A stretch of 64,000 bases of DNA from Nageia nagi (GCA_050084985.1 JBITNC010000001.1:36208001-36272000); one strand, 5' to 3'; counted from the first letter of the stretch, positions 35,218-47,892 are shown. Notes: generated by a model from the sequence alone, not told the origin. Program-made: numbers and translations.

Positions 35218-37260
35218 TATTAATCAATATAATGTAACCTAAAAAGGTTTAGTCTATTCATGTTCTCCATTGCTCATAATAGTAGGTTCCTTGAAAGAGC
35301 AGAAGGTGGTGGGAATGTGTTCATGTTGATTTTTTACTCAATCTCTAGTTTATAGGCTAGCTCCTATCTATTATAAAGCTTAAAAGTAATAGCAAAGAGA
35401 TAAAAGGTATAGAGTTATAGGAAAGAGATTAACAAATTGAACTAAAACTAAAATAATAACTTCATAGCTTAGGAATTGTGGCATAGGAAGTAATCTATAA
35501 CAAAGATTAAGAATAGCAAGCTATCTTACCCTTAGGGTCTCACAATCATAATACACAACCACAACTTAAGACATCATGTCATATACAACATTTACAAAAT
35601 CAATAAATAATCATTTATTGTAAAAAGGAAAAGCATTATCTATTTGCATTATCATATATGAAATTATCTTAAATACCTAGGTAAATTTTCTAGAATATTT
35701 GATCTCTTTAATATCTAACACCATTTATACATTTACATGCCTTGTTAGGTTATTATATATCATTAACATGCATAATTACTCATCATGATTGAAGTAAGTA
35801 AAGAAAAATATTTACAATAAATATTACAACTGTGTTACATTACATAGTGAATAAGTACCAATAGCATGACTATCTAGGAATTTGAAATTTCTAAATAGTC
35901 ATATTCATTGAGTTGCACTTCTCTTGACATGTCATTGACTACTCCTTATTTGGCCCTATAGTTGATTAAAGATGGTACTATAGCTAATTGAATAAGTACT
36001 CATCTACAGTATGATAGGTATCATCTAGCATTGTGTTTTATCAATAGCTATCTATTTCTTTGCAACTATTGATGATCCATACTATAGTTCTAAATTAATA
36101 GAGTAATGGAGGGTTGTAAATAGTATATTAGCTTAGTTTGAGAAGAAACTATCAATGTTATATGGAATTGAGTTGAATTAAACATATTAACAAGACCCTA
36201 GGGGTCAAACATTTAAGATCAAGTGGAATTGGATGTTATTTATTATCCATTACCCTTATTTTAGTCTAGAGGATCATATTTCTTTTTTATAGGTTCTATT
36301 TATTATTTAGGTCTTGTTAGTACCTATTGATTTTAGCCAAAAGTTTTAACATCATCACTCAAAATTGATGGGCTCTATTTGGGATCTTCATGAATCATCA
36401 CTTGCCATTACATATTCTAGGACCCATTATTTTTAGCTAAAATTTCTAATATTATCACTCAAAATTAGTAGGCTCTATTTGTAATCTTTATGAATCATCA
36501 CCTGCCATTACTTATTTTTGGACATGCTAATTTTAGCTAAAAGTTCTGACATCATCACTCAAAATTAGTAGGCTCTATTTGAGATATTCATGAATCATAA
36601 CCTACCATTACTTATTATAGTACTCATTGATTTTAGCCAAAAATTTTGACATCATCACTCAAAATTGATAAACTCTATTTAGGATCTTTATGAATCATCA
36701 CCTACCATTACTTATTCCAAGACCCATTGATTTTAGCCAAAATTTTTGACATCACTATTGAAAATTGATGGGGTTTATTTACTTCTAGGCACCTCCCATT
36801 GATTACTTGGACATAAATTGGACTTATATTTATAGAAAATCCCAAACACTATATTCACAACAACTCCTAAACACTATATTTACAACTCTTAGATATTTTC
36901 TTAAACTTTTTCTCTTTCTATACATAATTCTTTTATAGATACAATTCCAACCCCATTTGACTATTAATACAACTTAAGGTTAATCCTTGGGAGTTATTAC
37001 AATACCCATTTGAATTTGATTAGAAATTTATAAGGCAAACTATCAAAGATAAGGACCCATACATACATTAGCTAGATTATATATACAATAGTTAGATTTT
37101 AACAACACCCAAAATTCTTCAAACTTAGGGATAATAGAAGACAAAAATTTAATTTTAAAAGGAAGAGAGTTGGAATAGAAAGTATTTTCTAAAAAAAATA
37201 AAAGAATAAAATAATGATAGTGTGTTACCTTAACTTAGAGTGTAATTATAAAAGAATACA
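35218..37260 (-). repeat. 3' LTR of element E
   Basis: A 2,043-bp LTR. On the element strand it begins TGTATTCTTTTATAATTACA and ends at TAATA (TG-equivalent mutated on the plus strand: TATTAATCAATATAATG). It matches 57,065-59,104 over its full length with many scattered substitutions. A 100-bp tandem array lies within it. Confidence 0.93.
36326..36790. repeat. 100-bp tandem array in the E 3' LTR
   Basis: Units start at about 36,326, 36,426, 36,526, 36,626 and 36,726: four full copies and one partial copy, with strikingly regular 100-bp period. Each starts RYTNATTTTAGCYAAAA, then ATCATCACTCAAAATTRRT, GGCTCTATTTGGGATCTTCA and TGAATCATCACCTRCCATTA. The partner LTR has the same array. Confidence 0.92.
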
Positions 37261-37285
37261 ATCTTTTTGATGGCTCTTGGGATCT

Positions 37286-39170
37286 CTACCTACTAGAGAA
37301 TAGGACCCACTAATTGCTACTTCTAGTATCCTATTCAAATGTAGATTTGGTAAGGATGTCAAGTGGTGGAATTAGCTCTTATAGGAGGAAAGGGTGCATC
37401 TTATTATTCAAATATTTAAGGTATTGATATTTAAATTGTAATAAAATAAGGGATGCTTGAATATTTATATTATTTGCTTTAAAATCCATCAAAACATTCT
37501 CTAGCCTCCTAGCATGTAGGAAACTTGTGATTACTTCTTGAGTAAGGTCATTTATTTGTTATAAATATGAGATTTACTTCTCAAAAAAAGATTTTTCAAG
37601 GAATTTAATGGTAGTGGCTATCCAACTGGTAGCACTACCCTATACATTTTGTTCTTTCTATAATTTGGGAGCTTTCATTTTAATTAAAGAATTAAAGAAT
37701 TTATTAATAAATCCTAGCTCTATTGTGAGCTGATGTTTACCAATATCCATATTGAACACCAAATCTTAGAGTTCACCTATATCCTATATCCTCTTCAAAT
37801 ATGATTATCTTAGCTTGATAGTAATGGTAGTTATATCTTTCTCAGTCAAGACTCTCAATCAATTTTGCATTTTTTTAATAATTGATCTTGGTATATCTAG
37901 AGCTAACTAGTGGAGAGTGGTCTGCATGTTGAACTATTTGAAGGCTTGTAGTATCTATTCTTTTAACAAATGTAAATGTGATAAGGTCACCATCCTATCT
38001 CTAATTTACTCCACCAAGGATTTTTGAAAGCCTTTTATCAATAACAATAGTTTTGAATTATCATCAAATAATACTTTGTTAGCTACTATTATGGTTTGTA
38101 ACTCAACCTTAACTTGCTTGACCTTTTGGCCATCTATAACTATAGTTTGAGCTTTAATATATTGTATAGTTTGCTTTGCATTATCTAACTAAACCTTTAT
38201 TTTTACCAAGCTCCTCTCAAATTCTAATTTTTTCTTATCAATATTTACAAGTAGATATTTATTTTTGTTTTGGAACTTGACCACTATTTTATCTCTAAGG
38301 GAGCAATCTTTCTTATATTGATCAATTTTCTTATTCAATTTATCTTAGTCTCCATTTCTTAAATAATTTTACTAGCCACCATTGAAGTATTTGAAAGGAA
38401 CTTGGAATGGTTAATTGCTAGAGTACTTTGCATATTCACATTAGTTATATCTATGGGAGTAGTATTGAGTTATCATTCTTAAAAAGATATCTATGCTATA
38501 TTAATGTATCCCTTCTCTATTACTTTACTCAAAATTCTTGATTATTGCTTAGGAAGCATAAAAGTTTTATTGATAAAATTTTCCCACTCAATGGGATCTA
38601 TAATTTATGTATAAAAAATTGATTTAGTCTTCTCCTAGGAGACTATAAGAATTAAAGAATGAGGAGTATTTACACCTGAAGTGGTCACTATGACCTATTG
38701 AATAGGATCTAATTATTTTGGAGGTGTAGCATCTTGAATTTCTATTTATTTTTCTACTTCTTTCATGACCTTATATTTATCATTAGCTTTATCTATTGGG
38801 TTTTATTCTCTTTTACTTCCAAATTCTTCATCATCATCACCTAATCTACCTTTGGGCATAGCTACTACAAATCCACCCGTTCCAAGTACATTTCCCCTAT
38901 GTTGTTGAATTTGCATGTTTTCCTTTTCTAGGACTTCTTTATTTTTCAAGATATATTCTTTTTTTGGGAGCTATTATTGAGCACCCATGTTTGTATTTTT
39001 AAGCTCTTTAAATTCCTTTATATCAAAGATTTTTACTTCTTATGCCATAACCCCTAAAGTTTCTTATATGATTTTGGGAGGTAGAAGTGCAATTCTCTAT
39101 GATCTGAGCTATGTAGTGTAGGGTTTCTTTAATAATTTTCCCTCTTTCTTTAAGGTTTGTTGTTTTTAAG
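37286..39170 (-). pseudogene. Element E: accessory ORF, 3' part (coiled-coil region)
   Basis: This continues the frame that starts at 50,641 across the D insertion. After removing D and one TSD copy the phase is kept, and the text runs through the IIQETLGVMAQEVKIF-equivalent with stops read as Q positions, DIKEFKELKNTNMGAQ and a glycine/acidic patch (GTGGFVVAMPKGRLGDDDEE). From about 38,400 to 37,700, after a frameshift near 38,300, it is rich in K/E/L/I with heptad-like spacing (KLEFERSLVKIK; KQTIQYIKAQTIVIDGQKVK), suggesting a long coiled coil. A TAG at 37,286-37,288 lies 26 nt before the LTR and may be the true end. Nearly all stops are TAA or TAG. No family is recognised. Confidence 0.6.
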
Positions 39171-39953
39171 TTTATTGAATAAAATTAATTTATGTATTTA
39201 ATTTAATATATTATAAAATATGTACCCTTACTTATATATCTAGTTCAAGAATATTTATGATATTTTGGATATGATCAATACATATCAACTTACTATATTC
39301 ATATTTATGTAGGTAGATGTTGACCTGAGGAGTAGGTCATATTATTATCTATATAAATAGGGATCTAATAGTAATATACATTAAGGACATACATGATCCC
39401 ATATCTGGTCTTGATGATGGCAATCCTTTAGGTGTCTCTTGACACTGCCATTCAAGGCTAGGTTTGTGTACTTCTTTATGCGAGCATCTTAACAATTCTA
39501 AGCTTATGTAAGTATCAAATTGAGACCATTGAGAGTTCATGTGGAGGCACAAAGTTAGTTTAGAATGGACTATAATCTAATGAATACTACTAGTTCTCCC
39601 TATAGATGAAAGCAAATCATCGATGCTCCTTTTAACCATGAAATAGAACACCCATGGCTCTCTTTTTGGATCATCTTGCTTCATGAATTTGGGTGTAGAT
39701 TCCATTCATTATTGAGGCTTCATTAGTAATTTTTATTCATCCATATCAGGTATACTTAATGAGATAATTACACAAATTCAATCTTTTTAGACAATGTCAT
39801 TTTGATTCTAGTTATTTGTTATCTTCTATATTAGCTTATCTTGTTATAAATTGCTATCCATTAGCTTAGAATTTATAGATAGATATATGTATCCTTTCAG
39901 ATAGTAGATATTTTAGTTATTTACATTCTCAAATACACTTTTATTTATAAATA
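39171..39953 (+). repeat. 5' LTR of element D
   Basis: This 783-bp LTR begins TTTATTGAATAAAATTAATT (the expected TGTTATTG has lost or changed its second base) and ends TTATAAATA, with CA changed to TA. A TATA-like TATATAAATA is at 39,350-39,359. A minus-strand ORF inside it has no significance. Confidence 0.92.
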
Positions 39954-39956
39954 TTT

Positions 39957-39974
39957 TGGTGAACCCAACATGAA
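39957..39974 (+). other. Primer-binding site of element D
   Basis: TGGTGAACCCAACATGAA starts 4 nt after the LTR and differs from the C site at three positions, all transitions. The tRNA is unidentified. Confidence 0.75.
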
Positions 39975-40047
39975 TTCATAAGTAGTTGTGCTAAAACCCT
40001 AGGATTTTAGTTACAACTAATAAATAATTTTATGAGTTATTTTAAAC

Positions 40048-41340
40048 ATGGAGTAGTTAAGAGTATTCTTGCAAAGTCTTTTAGGAAGAGATCTTGATGA
40101 GCTCTTGGGAGATATTCAACATGATGGAACAAAAGTACCTAATGAAGAAGCTAAACATGGTGATGGAAGTAATAATGATAACATGTAGGCTACTATTGAG
40201 AGTATGCAAATATAGATTAATCAATTAATAAGAGGATTAGTTTTGCCAGATAATTCAATTGAATTTGGTATTCCTCTATGTGATGAAATTCATGTATGCA
40301 TGCCACCATTAGATTATAAAGATCTCAAATTTTGTAATTTCAATGGGGAAGGAGATCTTAGGAGATGTTTATAAGGGTTTAAAGATGAGTGTGAGCTCAA
40401 AATAAATGTAGATTCAAGATTATAAGTGAAGTCCTTTCCTTATAGTTTGGAAGGAGAGGCTTGTGAATGGTGCTATGCTCTACTATAAAGGTTAGTTACA
40501 TCATTTTGAGAATTGAGCAACTTATTTCTAGAATAGTATAAACATAATATCAAGTATGAAGTCATATTTTTTGATCTATATGATATTAGGCAAGGTAGAA
40601 ATGAGAGTCTTGTAAAATTTATTATATGATTCAAGAAGACATGGAAACAAATCAAAACAAATTTTACTAAAAAAGAGGTAAATAATATCTTCAAGGATGC
40701 TTTCATATTGTCCTTACAATCTTATGTCATTGATTATACACATCTATCATTTTTTGATATGACATATAAGCTATTGAAAAAAGAAAAATTCCTTATGAAA
40801 TTAGGGCTTCTAAAGTATTGAGATGATGATAGACCTAGGGCCAAAGATAAGTAGCTACAATCACTAAAGAAAGATAAATCCATTCATGTGGTAGAAAAGG
40901 TAGATGAAAAGAAAGAAAGGAAATTCATAAAGTTTCCTATACCTCCTAGGTTTATCTTAAAAGATCTAATGGTAAAGGGATTATTACAATCTTTACCTAA
41001 GAGAGAGGAAGATGAATCATTAGAGAGGCTAGCATGGTACAAAGAATATAGATATTGCAAATATCATCAAACCAAGGGGCATGCCACTAATAGGTGTGAA
41101 GGTGTAAGAAACAAAATACAAAGGTTTATAGAGGATAGATTCTATGTTTTCTCTACTAAAGTTAAAGATATAGATAATGAGTAGCATGTTAATATAATTT
41201 TCCATGAAGAAGTATGTGCAACACTTATAAGAGGAAGATCAAGAGTAAATCCTATCACATGTGAAAAAGAGCTTCCTAAAGATCTAAGAAATTTTAACCT
41301 CATTGACAAACTCAAGAACACATAAGAAAAGGTTAGTTTA
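40048..41340 (+). pseudogene. Element D: gag pseudogene
   Basis: The start at 40,048 is the ATG that opens the frame before LLGRDLDELLGDIQHDG; an in-frame TAG follows two codons later. The gag domain at 40,310-40,700 has YKDLKFCNFNGEGDLRR, SLEGEACEWCYALL and YKHNIKYEV. The open stretch 40,888-41,184 carries RKFIKFPIPPRF, EDESLERLAWYKEYRY and the knuckle YCKYHQTKGHATNRC with both cysteines (41,056-41,096). Compared with C, the start and the first cysteine are retained. Stops are mainly TAA or TAG at glutamine positions. Confidence 0.85.
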
Positions 41341-41342
41341 TT

Positions 41343-43060
41343 TGAATTACTTTAAATTTTAGAACCTCATAGAGAAATGATGAATCAAATTTTCAAGAAT
41401 AGGTAGATAGATAAGAACATTTCGTTCACTACTTTTGCGGAAATGGCAAAAAGGGGATGTTATCACTTTTCACCCTAGTGAAAGACCTAGCAAGGATGTG
41501 ATGTAATTACATCCACCATTGTTCATTAAAGTGAATATCTTTGGTAATATAGTTAAAATATCATTGATAGATGGTGAGGTAGCCTTGAATATTACCACCA
41601 GTCACTTTCACGGTTTGATCCAAATTTATTACCTCCAAGAGAAGAGACTAGCATGAGAGTTAAGGGGTTTGATGGTGTTCTAAAGTGATCCAAAATTTGG
41701 ATCCCTTAAACATTTAGTAATCTGCATTTTAGTGTGTTCATTATGATCACCTTATCTTTAGCTTTCCGATGCTTCTTTCAAATCATGAATCCGAGTCCGT
41801 ATGTGGAAGTTATGAAATTAATTCCATTTGTATATTTTGAGAAAAATTTAAAAAAAAATAAAATATAATATAAAATGTTATGGTGGGACCCACTTGCCAT
41901 CATGGAGACCCACCTACCATCATGGAAACCCACCAACCACCCACCAAACCACATAGATGAGGTTGACCAGGCTTGCATGGAGCCCGGTTGACCACAAGAC
42001 TGCTAGTCTGTCTACTTGCCATGTGGAGCTTGATTGACCATTTGACCTCCTGATGTGACTGCCAACCCAGCCAAGACCACCAACCAAGCCAATCCACCAC
42101 CTAACTACCAGCCAAGCTGCCAGTCAATAGGAGGTTGACTTTCTCTGAGCCTGCCATGTGTCACCACCATAATGCACCTGCCTAATGTTAGGTTTTTTTT
42201 AATGAATTTTTGGTGTTTTCAAAGGTTTTTGGTGATTTTTAATTCACCTAAGGTCCTATTATTAGGTTGAGTTAATTTTGTTAGTCTAAAATAGTCTAGA
42301 GAGCATATTATTTTTATTTTAGAGTTCATTTTGGGGAGATTTTTACAACCATTTGAGCCCAAATTTGATAGGAAGATCAAGGAGGTTAATGGGTATCTAA
42401 AAATAGGTTTTGTATGGAATTTCCTAATTGTAATACTCTCCAATTTTAGCCCTCAAAATTGTATAAAAGAGGAGCAAATTGGATGTGAGAAAAAAGGAGG
42501 ATTTTAGGAAGGTTGTTTTTAGTTCTTGTTGTGATTTTTAGAGTTGTGAGTGTGTTGTGAATGTGAGAGGAGGTTTTGAAGGACCATGGAGGCATTGTAA
42601 AGTTATTCCACCCATTGATAGTAGAGAGCTTTTGAGTTGGATGTAGCCCACACTAGGTGAACCAGGATAAGTTTGCTTGTCTCTTTCTATGGTGAATGCT
42701 TTTCTCTTCTCTGTGTTTACAAATTTATTCCTTATTTTCCTTTACAAGCACTTAATTATTTTAAGTGTGAATTGATCCTAAGAAAAGGTTAATTTGAAAT
42801 TTTAATCTTATAGTTTATGGATCATAAAGAAATATGCAAAAATCATCACACTTCTAATCAAAGTGGAAAACAAGGTGCTTCAGACCCTCTTCTACATTAT
42901 AGATAGAAAACCTTCTTTTAATTTTATTCTTAGAAGACCTTAAATAGATGACATAGAAGGAGTAGCATCCACTTTGCATAGATGTTTAAAATTTTGTTTT
43001 GAAAAAAATGTTTACAAGGTAGAAGTAGATGAGAAGATAGCCAAGTAGTGCAATTATGTT
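41343..43060 (+). pseudogene. Element D: protease pseudogene split by solo LTR
   Basis: The protease reads up to FDGVLK at 41,685 and resumes with KKYAKIITLLIK at 42,825 once the solo LTR and one TAAAG copy are removed, exactly as in the unbroken element C. The active-site motif is SLIDGEVALNI, with DGG changed to DGE. The second signature at 42,920-42,990 reads FNFILRRP followed by a stop. Other in-frame stops and a deletion near 41,610 are present. Confidence 0.82.
41686..42824 (+). repeat. Solo LTR of the B family, TSD TAAAG
   Basis: A single 1,139-bp LTR begins TGATCCAAAATTTGG and ends TTATGGATCA, homologous to the B LTRs over its length. It is flanked by perfect TAAAG copies at 41,681-41,685 and 42,825-42,829. 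There is no internal region, so it is the product of LTR-LTR recombination of a former full element. The intact counterpart in element C (GTTCTAAAGAAATATGC) is the empty site and confirms the boundaries. It retains TATAAAAG at 42,462-42,469. Confidence 0.97.
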
Positions 43061-43699
43061 CTCCTTAATATATTTGTTCCATATGATTCAAAATATGAGC
43101 CTATCATAGCTAAGAATTATTAGATCTATAGAAAATCATTATAAAAAATCAACATCAAAGATATCAAATTTTGTTCATATACTATCACATATGTTAATAA
43201 TATCAATCTAGAGAGAGATTTGGATGGAAAGTAGAAGGCTTAGGAAAAGGACCACTTGCACTCCTATATGCTCCATAAAGACCATTGATGATCCTTTTTA
43301 GAGTAAATCATGGAGGAAAACAAATATTGCATTATTTTGTATCATAGCGACGATCATGATGGTCAAGTTAGTCATTTGTTATTAACATAAGAAGATGAAT
43401 GGGTAAGAGATGCTCAAAATTGCTTTGTTATTAAATGTGAAATAGATTATGATGATGCAATGCATTTTATATACTTGTTTGAGAATGATGATTCTTTCTT
43501 AGAATTTATGGGTGCTAGAACTAAATATCCAGTTAGGGATGAAAAGAGAACCCATAAACATTGTCTAGATGTGCATGATTGATTTGGTGAATCTATGGAG
43601 GATAAAATCAAAGGGTTAGAAGAATTGCAATTTTTCACACCATCAAAATCAAAAATGACTTGGTTGAATGAAGAGATAGAGGAAGTTAACATTGGTTCT

Positions 43700-45180
43700 C
43701 AAAAAACACTGTAATTCCTAAAAATAGGTAAGCTCCTTAAGGAACCTTTGCAAAATGAGTTGATTCAATCCTTTCATAATTATTATGAATTATTTGCATG
43801 GTCATATAAAGATATGCTTGGATTATATGAAAATTTTTTAGTACATAAATTTTTTGTTGAGAAAGGAGTAATTCCTATAAAACAAAAACCAAGGAAGATA
43901 CCTTTTAGATTTTTTTACTAGTTAAAAAGGAAATAGAGAAACTATTAAAAGCTAGTTTTATTAGACCCATTGATTATTCAGAGTTAATGGCTAATGTAGT
44001 TTTGGTAAATAAACATATAATAAAAATTAGAGTATGTACTAATTTCAAATATCTCAATAAATCATGTTCAAAAGATGACTTTCCACTACCCAACATAGAT
44101 ATGATCATTAACAGTTTGGTAGGTTATGAGATGTTATCATTTATAGATGGATTTTGAAGATATAATCAAATCAAAATCAAGGAAGTAATCAAAATAAAAT
44201 ATAATTTAGGACTCCTTGGAGCATATTTTGATACACGGTAATGCCATTTGGTCTTAAGAATGTAGGGGCCCCATATCGAAGAGCAATGACATCCATGTTT
44301 CATTACTTCATTCATAAAATAGTAGAGGTCTATGTAGATGATATCTTGATAAAGTCAAAGAATAAAGATCATGTTAAGGATATAAAAGTATCATTTGAAA
44401 GGATTAAGAAGTAGAAGTTAAGAATCAAGCCTCAAAAATATGTATTTAGGGTATCATCAAGAAAACTCTTGGGACATATTGTCTCTAGGAGAGGAGTTAA
44501 AGTGGATCCAAACAAAATTAAAGATATCCTAGAAATGTCTCCTCTTACAAATCTTAAATAATTGATAAGCCTTAAAGGTAAGATTAAATATATAATAAGA
44601 TTTATTTATAAATTAATAGATAATATAGCTCCTATTTCTCATTTACTTAAGAATGAAGTTGAGTTTAAATGGGATGTTAAGTGTCAAGAAGCATTTGATA
44701 GAATAAAAGAGTATTTGCTACATCCATCAGTATTAGCTCCATATAGGCATGGAGAACCTCTTTAGCTCTATATATTAGCTACAAAACATGCATTTGGGGT
44801 AATTCTAGAAAAGAAATAAGAATATGGTAAAGATATAATAGTTTATTTTATTAGCAAAACATTGAAGGAATATGAAACTATGTACACACCCATTGAGAAG
44901 TTATGTCAATGTATAGTATTTGCTATTGAGAGATTGGGGCATTATATGATTAATAGCATAACACATGTACTTACTTAGGTAGAACCATTAAGATATATAA
45001 TATCAAAACCATGCTTCAATGGAAGGTCAACAAAATGGATCATTCTACTTCAAGAATTTGACCTCAAGTTTGTGAAATAAAAATCTAATAAAGGGCAGGT
45101 AGTTGCAAATTTTATTGTAGAGTTTCCCATGAAGTATAGCATAGAACTCAAAGAATAATTTTAGTATGAATGTGATTTGA
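43700..45180 (+). pseudogene. Element D: reverse transcriptase and RNase H
   Basis: RT motifs are spread over broken frames: DDFPLPNIDMI near 44,070, MPFGLKN near 44,240 and VYVDDILIKSKN at 44,328-44,363, with YVDD intact at 44,331-44,342. The thumb (RKLLGHIVSRRGVKVDP) is open. The gypsy-type RNase H starts at about 44,650 (FKWDVKCQEAFDRIKEYLLH) and continues through a YFISKTLKEY-like segment to about 45,150, with stops. The finger motifs around 44,030 read CTNFKYLNK, less conserved than in C. Confidence 0.85.
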
Positions 45181-45249
45181 TAGAAACCATTAAACATGTA
45201 GAATAGGATCATCCATGGCCTTCTTCTAAAGGAAAGAGGAACATTGATG

Positions 45250-45480
45250 TTCCTCTTTTAGAGGTATCAAGACACTGGAAAATGTATTTTGATAGATCAT
45301 GGTGTATGCAAGGTTTAGGAGCAATAATAGCATTGATATCATGTCAAAATGGTTTTATTATCTTATCTTAAAAACTATAATTTGAATGCACTAACAATAT
45401 GGTAGAATATGAAGCTCTCATATTAGAATTAAAAGCAACTATAGAGATTGGTATTACACATTTTCATATTTATGGGGATT
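45250..45480 (+). pseudogene. Element D: archaeal-type RNase H (aRH)
   Basis: WKMYFDRSW has the first catalytic Asp, with G to R after it. The LGAIIALIS strand and the FECTNNMVEYEALILELK helix follow at 45,370-45,440; the helix keeps the Glu that C has lost. It is placed after the first RNase H, as in C and F. Confidence 0.8.
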
Positions 45481-45620
45481 CATAGCTAATAGTGAATCAA
45501 GTCAATGAGATCTATAACATCAAGGATGAAAAGCTTATTCCATATAAAGTTCTTATTACAAAAATCCTTTCTTTATTTGAAGAGTATTAATTATAAAATA
45601 TTCCAAGGAATAATAATAGG

Positions 45621-47039
45621 TTGGCTAATGCAATAGCACATGTAGTGTCACTTATACCAATTGAGATAGAAAGTAGAGAGACTACTTTCACTATCAAAAA
45701 CTTGGGGACTCCATCAATTGCTAAGAAAGACTTGAAAATGATATGTGTTACTCAAAAGGTTGGTTATGAGGTAAGTCTTTGGTACCAACATATATTCATA
45801 TATTTGAGGGATAAATTTATTGATGCTACACTTGATAAGAGAGAACATATTAGAATAAAAAGACTTGCTACAAAGTGTGTTATAATTAGTGATATACTTT
45901 ATAAAAGATCATTTAATAGTATTCTTTTGAGATTTCTTCGTGATGAGGAGATTGAAACAACATTAGAGCATAGTCATGGAGGGGCATGTGGAGGTCATTT
46001 CAATGAAAGATCAATCTATGTCAAGTTGATTATGATGGGTTATTGGTGGCCCACCATGGAACATGATTGTTATGAACATGTCAAGAAGTGTGACCAATGT
46101 CAAAAGCATGCACACTTAGAATTAACACCTACTCAAGAGTTGAACTATGTCACATTGCCATGGCCTTTCTCAATATGGGCTTTGGATTTCATGGGTGTTA
46201 TCAATCCTCCATCTAGTGAGGGGCACAAATTTATCTTGGTTTCCATTGAATACTACACTAAATGGATTGAGGCAATTCCTTTGAAGACAACTATACAAAA
46301 ACATGTTATCAATTTCATCCAGGAATATATCATTTTCAAATTTGGTATACTTTAAAATTTGATCATGGATAATGGTGCAAATTTTATAGGAAAATATATC
46401 AAAGAATTTTGTAAAAAGATGAAGGTTGAATAAAGATTTTATTCAGTTTATTATCCCTAAGGGAATGGATAAGCTGAAGCAATAAATAAAATAATTAAGA
46501 AGATATTGGCAAAAACTATCAAAAAGAATAGTAGAGTTTGGCATGATTAATTACCATATTCCTTATAGGAATATAGAACAATTGAAAGAATAGCAATAGA
46601 TGCTACTCCATACTCTCTTATGTATGGTGATGAAGCAATCATTCCAATTGAAATTGAGATCCCTTCTTTGAGAATTGCACTCAAAGATATCATGAAGGGA
46701 CCACAACAATGGGAATCAAGATTAAATTAGCTAGAGGCATTATATGAGAAAAGAATTAATGCACTAGAGCATCTCAAAACATATTAGTAAAGAATAAAAA
46801 GGGCCTATAGAAAGAAAATAGTTCCCAAAGCATTTGAGGTTGGAGATATGGTTCTCCAAGAGAATGTTTCTAACACTGCAGCAAAAGATGAACTTAAAAG
46901 AAAGTTTGAACCAAATTGGATTGGCCCATACATTATCATAGAGGTCTTTGGTATAGGTGCATATATATTATCTACATTGGATGGGGAGGTTCTCAAAAAT
47001 CCCATCAATGTTATGCACTTAAAAAGGTATCACATCTAG
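45621..47039 (+). pseudogene. Element D: integrase pseudogene, catalytic triad readable
   Basis: The 244-codon frame 45,621-46,355 is the longest in the window. It holds the region before integrase, the zinc-binding domain (His119 and His126, Cys157 and Cys160 of this frame) and the start of the core, ALDFMGVIN, with Asp189. After a frameshift at about 46,352 the second Asp is in IMDNGANF (46,363-46,386). The third motif, GNG.AEAINK near 46,460, keeps the Glu. The C-terminal module (46,848-47,039) has GDMVLQENVS, KFEPNWIGPYIIIEVFG with an intact GPY, and ends HLKRYHI-TAG. Stops at 46,430-46,480 and 46,550-46,790 inactivate it. By family it inserts the DNA copy into the host chromosome. Confidence 0.9.
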
Positions 47040-47240
47040 GTGATCTATGGGTCATCCCATGCATCTATTTTGTAAAAATGTTACTATAAGAATAAGTATA
47101 GAATAAATAGCACAAAATCTAAAAATAAAGGTCATGTTAGTATCATAAGAGGAGTGCCAATTCCTTATTTTAGTAGAAAATCACCACTCATGAGCTTATT
47201 GTATAGTTAGAAATAGCAAAAACAAAGATCATTAGATACC

Positions 47241-47600
47241 CCTTGGTGTGGAGTTTTGGCTCCCAGATCATAAAATTTGTATGCTTCTTGGTGTAGAGTT
47301 TCATCTCTCATATCATCATCCTAGTTTTCTACCTCTTGGCATAAATTTTTAGCTCTCATCATCATATCATATCTCTTGGTAGAGTTTTATCTCTACTTCT
47401 TATTGTAATATGCCTCTTGGTAGAGTTTTAGCTCTTAATTTTATCATTATGCCTCTTGGTAGAAAGTTTAGCTTCCATAAAATTAATGGATAGAATCATA
47501 AATGACATGAGATGGTTGTAATCCACATATCAAGATATATCAAAAGTATGGATAATTATCATCGGTGACCTCTTGGTAGATGGCTATGGACCCTAGAACT
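47241..47600 (+). repeat. 3' untranslated array of seven CCTCTTGGT units in element D
   Basis: Units begin at about 47,241, 47,284, 47,332, 47,373, 47,413, 47,452 and 47,569, the same number and order as in element C. The consensus here is closer to CCTCTTGGTAGAGTTTTAGC followed by TC. The conservation of unit number in both copies shows that the array was fixed in the family before these insertions. Confidence 0.82.
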
Positions 47601-47878
47601 CTTTCTTTTGCAAGTTATCATTAGAGCTCATGGAGCACATCAAAACTAACTAGGGAAAACATGATGGATGTCATATGAGGGGGTTTTCTTAAACTCATAC
47701 CTTTTGTTAATATTATTACTTATCTTTCTTATATATTTATCATAGTTTAGTATCAAAATAGATTGATAAGTGTTGGTATTATGGTTATTTATACTTATCA
47801 ATATTTGATTACTATGACATCTTGGTTATACTTTGAATGAAAATTTTCAATGCACTTAGTAATTTTCAATTTCTTATT

Positions 47879-47892
47879 CAAAGTGGGGCATC
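47879..47892 (+). other. Polypurine tract region of element D
   Basis: AAAGTGGGGCATC precedes the 3' LTR, as in C. Confidence 0.75.

Noticed and set aside
36326-36790. Regular 100-bp repeats that could suggest a CRISPR-like or satellite array
   Set aside because: The whole unit is repeated with no unique spacers, it lies inside an LTR and is duplicated in the other LTR. The genome is a plant nuclear genome.
39349-39552. Minus-strand ORF repeated at 48,103-48,285
   Set aside because: Both are in the D LTRs at the same place; the similarity comes from LTR identity.
41778-42100. Two overlapping minus-strand ORFs rich in W, G and M
   Set aside because: They lie inside the solo LTR and correspond to similar GC-richer LTR text in B that has no conserved coding frame.
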